A DNA stretch of 64,000 nt from Actinomadura rupiterrae (GTDB lineage Bacteria; Actinomycetota; Actinomycetes; Streptosporangiales; Streptosporangiaceae). Below the pieces are notes generated by a model. The model worked only from the letters and a program-made list of their open reading frames with translations, was not told the origin of the DNA and made no database searches. A program made the translations under genes and the position numbers. Of the stretch, positions 62,788 to 64,000 are shown piece by piece; within the stretch, counting starts at the first letter, position 1; each line of letters begins with the position of its first letter. The stretch lies in NCBI RefSeq assembly GCF_024172125.1, contig NZ_JAMZEA010000006.1, positions 310,001 through 374,000 of the forward strand. The letters are read 5' to 3'.

Positions 62788-63065
62788 CAAGAGGTCGCCG
62801 CCACCCACAGGGAAGATGCCCGCCTCAGCAGCGCTGCATCCGCTGAGGAACAGGGCATGGCATCCAGGTTCGGCTCGGCGAGCGGCCTCCCACGGAGATC
62901 AGCTCGTCGGGGCCCCCGAGGCCGATACTCGTTCTGGTGGCGTCCGTAGGGAATCCACCACAGGACGATCCGTCCGGACACCTCGAAGTCGGCGACGAAC
63001 GCCAATTCTGTATCTCCTACTGACACCAAAACCAGTCCGGGTCGCACCGACGACAGCCGAACCAC
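62784..63065 (-). CDS. Hypothetical protein interrupted by IS5 relic (5' end uncertain)
   Basis: The frame gives VRPGLVLVSVGDTELAFVAD, FEVSGRIVLWWIPYGRHQNE, LAEPNLDAMPCSSADAALLR, ending ATSC. It begins exactly at the edge of the IS5-like sequence (63,068), without ribosome site, so the true N-terminus was probably removed. Coding status uncertain. Confidence 0.35.
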   Translation of the reverse strand: MVRLSSVRPGLVLVSVGDTELAFVADFEVSGRIVLWWIPYGRHQNEYRPRGPRRADLRGRPLAEPNLDAMPCSSADAALLRRASSLWVAATSC

Positions 63066-63066
63066 T

Positions 63067-63245
63067 AGGGCCTGTTTCGAAGTCAGGTGAGCCAGTCGTT
63101 GATGGCGGCGATGTGGATGGTGGCCTCATAGCGGGCGGCGAGCTTGTCGTAGCGGGTGGCCACGGCGCGGTGGCGTTTGAGGCGGTTGATGCCGCATTCC
63201 ACCGCGTACCGGTTGCGGTAGTCGTCGGGGTCGAACTTGGTCGTC
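63067..63245 (-). pseudogene. IS5-family transposase C-terminal remnant
   Basis: The minus-strand frame reads KFDPDDYRNRYAVECGINRL, KRHRAVATRYDKLAARYEAT, IHIAAINDWLT, then TGA. This is the C-terminal YRxRxxVE(C)xxxRLKxxRxxATRYDKL signature of IS5-type transposases containing the catalytic Glu. GGGCCTGTTTCGAA at 63,068 looks like an IS end. The N-terminal two thirds are missing. Confidence 0.86.
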
Positions 63246-63538
63246 GACAGCTGACCACAGGCTCACCTTGCCGACCGTGAGCCCGGCGGGCGTCATGCCA
63301 ACGCGTGCTCCTGCTCGTGCGTGCTGAACATGCCCTGACGGGCGGTGCCACTGATGCGGTTCATGGGCACGCCTGGGGAGTTGGCGGTTTCAACACGAGG
63401 TTGCAGCCTCACTCTCAACAGGCCCGCGACCACTCGCTGCCAAAGTGGGTAGCTTGCGATGGCTGGCGATAGGAGTTTCGACCGTCGGCTCTAGTCCAAG
63501 CACCCGCCGCCAGGCGCGGCGCAGGGAAGCAGGGGCCG
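63246..63538. other. Gene-free stretch after IS5 relic
   Basis: 293 bases without a supported frame or repeat. It may include degraded IS or chromosomal sequence. Confidence 0.35.
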
Positions 63539-63922
63539 TCATGCCACGTTCTCGCGCTTCTCTTCGGCGATTGCGGGTGCTGCCTGGCCCTGGACCGCTT
63601 TGCGGGCCGAAGAAAACTGGCCGGCCCGCGCCAAAATCGCTGGTGCCGCCAGACCTGAGGCCAGTGCGGCGTACGGGCCGTTGATCTGGTGGCCAAGAGC
63701 GAAGACCGTTGCTGTACCGGCCCCAACTCCGGTTCGGATCACAAGTAGCCAAGCGGTTGCGGGCAAGTCGACATACTTCCAGACCGAGGGCGGCCTGTTC
63801 TTGACCTTGCCGCTGGTGTCCCGCCGAGCGCGCTGCCAGGCATTGAGGTAGTTCAACAGCGATATCACCTCGACCAGCGCCCCACCCGCGCCGCCCAACA
63901 GCAAGCATTCCGACAACGCCAT
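63539..63922 (-). CDS. Small membrane protein
   Basis: 127 residues: MALSECLLLGGAGGALVEVI, SLLNYLNAWQRARRDTSGKV, KNRPPSVWKYVDLPATAWLL, VIRTGVGAGTATVFALGHQI, NGPYAALASGLAAPAILARA. Three hydrophobic segments, soluble tail. No family recognised. Its coding frame is well separated from neighbours; composition is normal. Confidence 0.72.
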   Translation of the reverse strand: MALSECLLLGGAGGALVEVISLLNYLNAWQRARRDTSGKVKNRPPSVWKYVDLPATAWLLVIRTGVGAGTATVFALGHQINGPYAALASGLAAPAILARAGQFSSARKAVQGQAAPAIAEEKRENVA

Positions 63923-64000
63923 CCCTTGACGCTAAGCCTGTCGTTTACCCTCCCGGCCAACGCGTGTCCCAGGTGTGCGTGGGTCAGCGTTCTGATGGGG

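Noticed and set aside
1..64000. CRISPR array, rRNA operon or complete IS element
   Set aside because: No regularly spaced repeats, no rRNA-like sequence; the two transposase genes seen are fragments without both ends.

Overview
The window is GC-rich actinobacterial DNA with many GTG starts. The gene families (a WhiB-type regulator, an ECF sigma factor with a CU044_5270-type partner, IS630 and IS5 relics, a tRNA-Val attachment site) fit a Streptosporangiales/Actinomadura-like chromosome. The genus is an inference, because no rRNA or housekeeping marker is present.

Positions 1 to about 41,721 are most of a temperate HK97-fold tailed prophage (siphovirus type), cut by the left window edge. Nearly all its genes are on the minus strand, so transcription runs from about 38,988 down to 1. 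Right to left the layout is: integrase (40,375-41,562) next to a 3' tRNA-Val fragment that marks the right attachment site; a membrane protein of possible exclusion function; a divergent repressor/Cro region with repeated operators; a long early operon of about 45 small overlapping genes (YqaJ exonuclease, ERF annealing protein, beta-clamp-like protein, WhiB/zinc-ribbon fusion, DUF5131 radical-SAM-like protein, replisome organiser, DUF4326, and several tandem paralogue families); a middle region with a WYL-domain protein and a DUF932 protein; a packaging module (GIY-YIG-like, HNH, small and large terminase); portal, protease and major capsid; a proline/arginine repeat protein; connectors; and the tail module with a programmed -1 frameshift, tape measure and distal tail protein. 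Lysis genes, tail tip and the other attachment site lie outside to the left.

Positions 41,722 to about 44,000 are the relic of a second integrative element at the same tRNA: a tyrosine integrase broken by frameshifts, an excisionase-like gene and a coupled small gene. The two integrases point at the same tRNA fragment from opposite sides, which suggests successive insertions into one tRNA-Val gene.

Positions 44,000 to 64,000 are accessory chromosome: a secreted small protein resembling I36 peptidase inhibitors, a kinase-like protein beside two very short overlapping genes, and several small regulator/target modules with visible operator palindromes: LysR-alpha/beta hydrolase, MarR-SDR, LysR-MFS exporter, ArsR-type regulator-questin oxidase, and ECF sigma with its partner. 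Between them lie a RibD/DHFR-like reductase, a Nudix hydrolase, a DUF4259 protein, an isochorismatase relic, and IS630 and IS5 transposase fragments that border truncated genes.

The least explained features are a 12-copy Pro/Arg repeat virion-region protein, twin RNA-like hairpins before the capsid gene, a tandem array of CGT..CxxC mini-proteins in the early operon, and a pair of proteins sharing an identical C-terminal tail motif.
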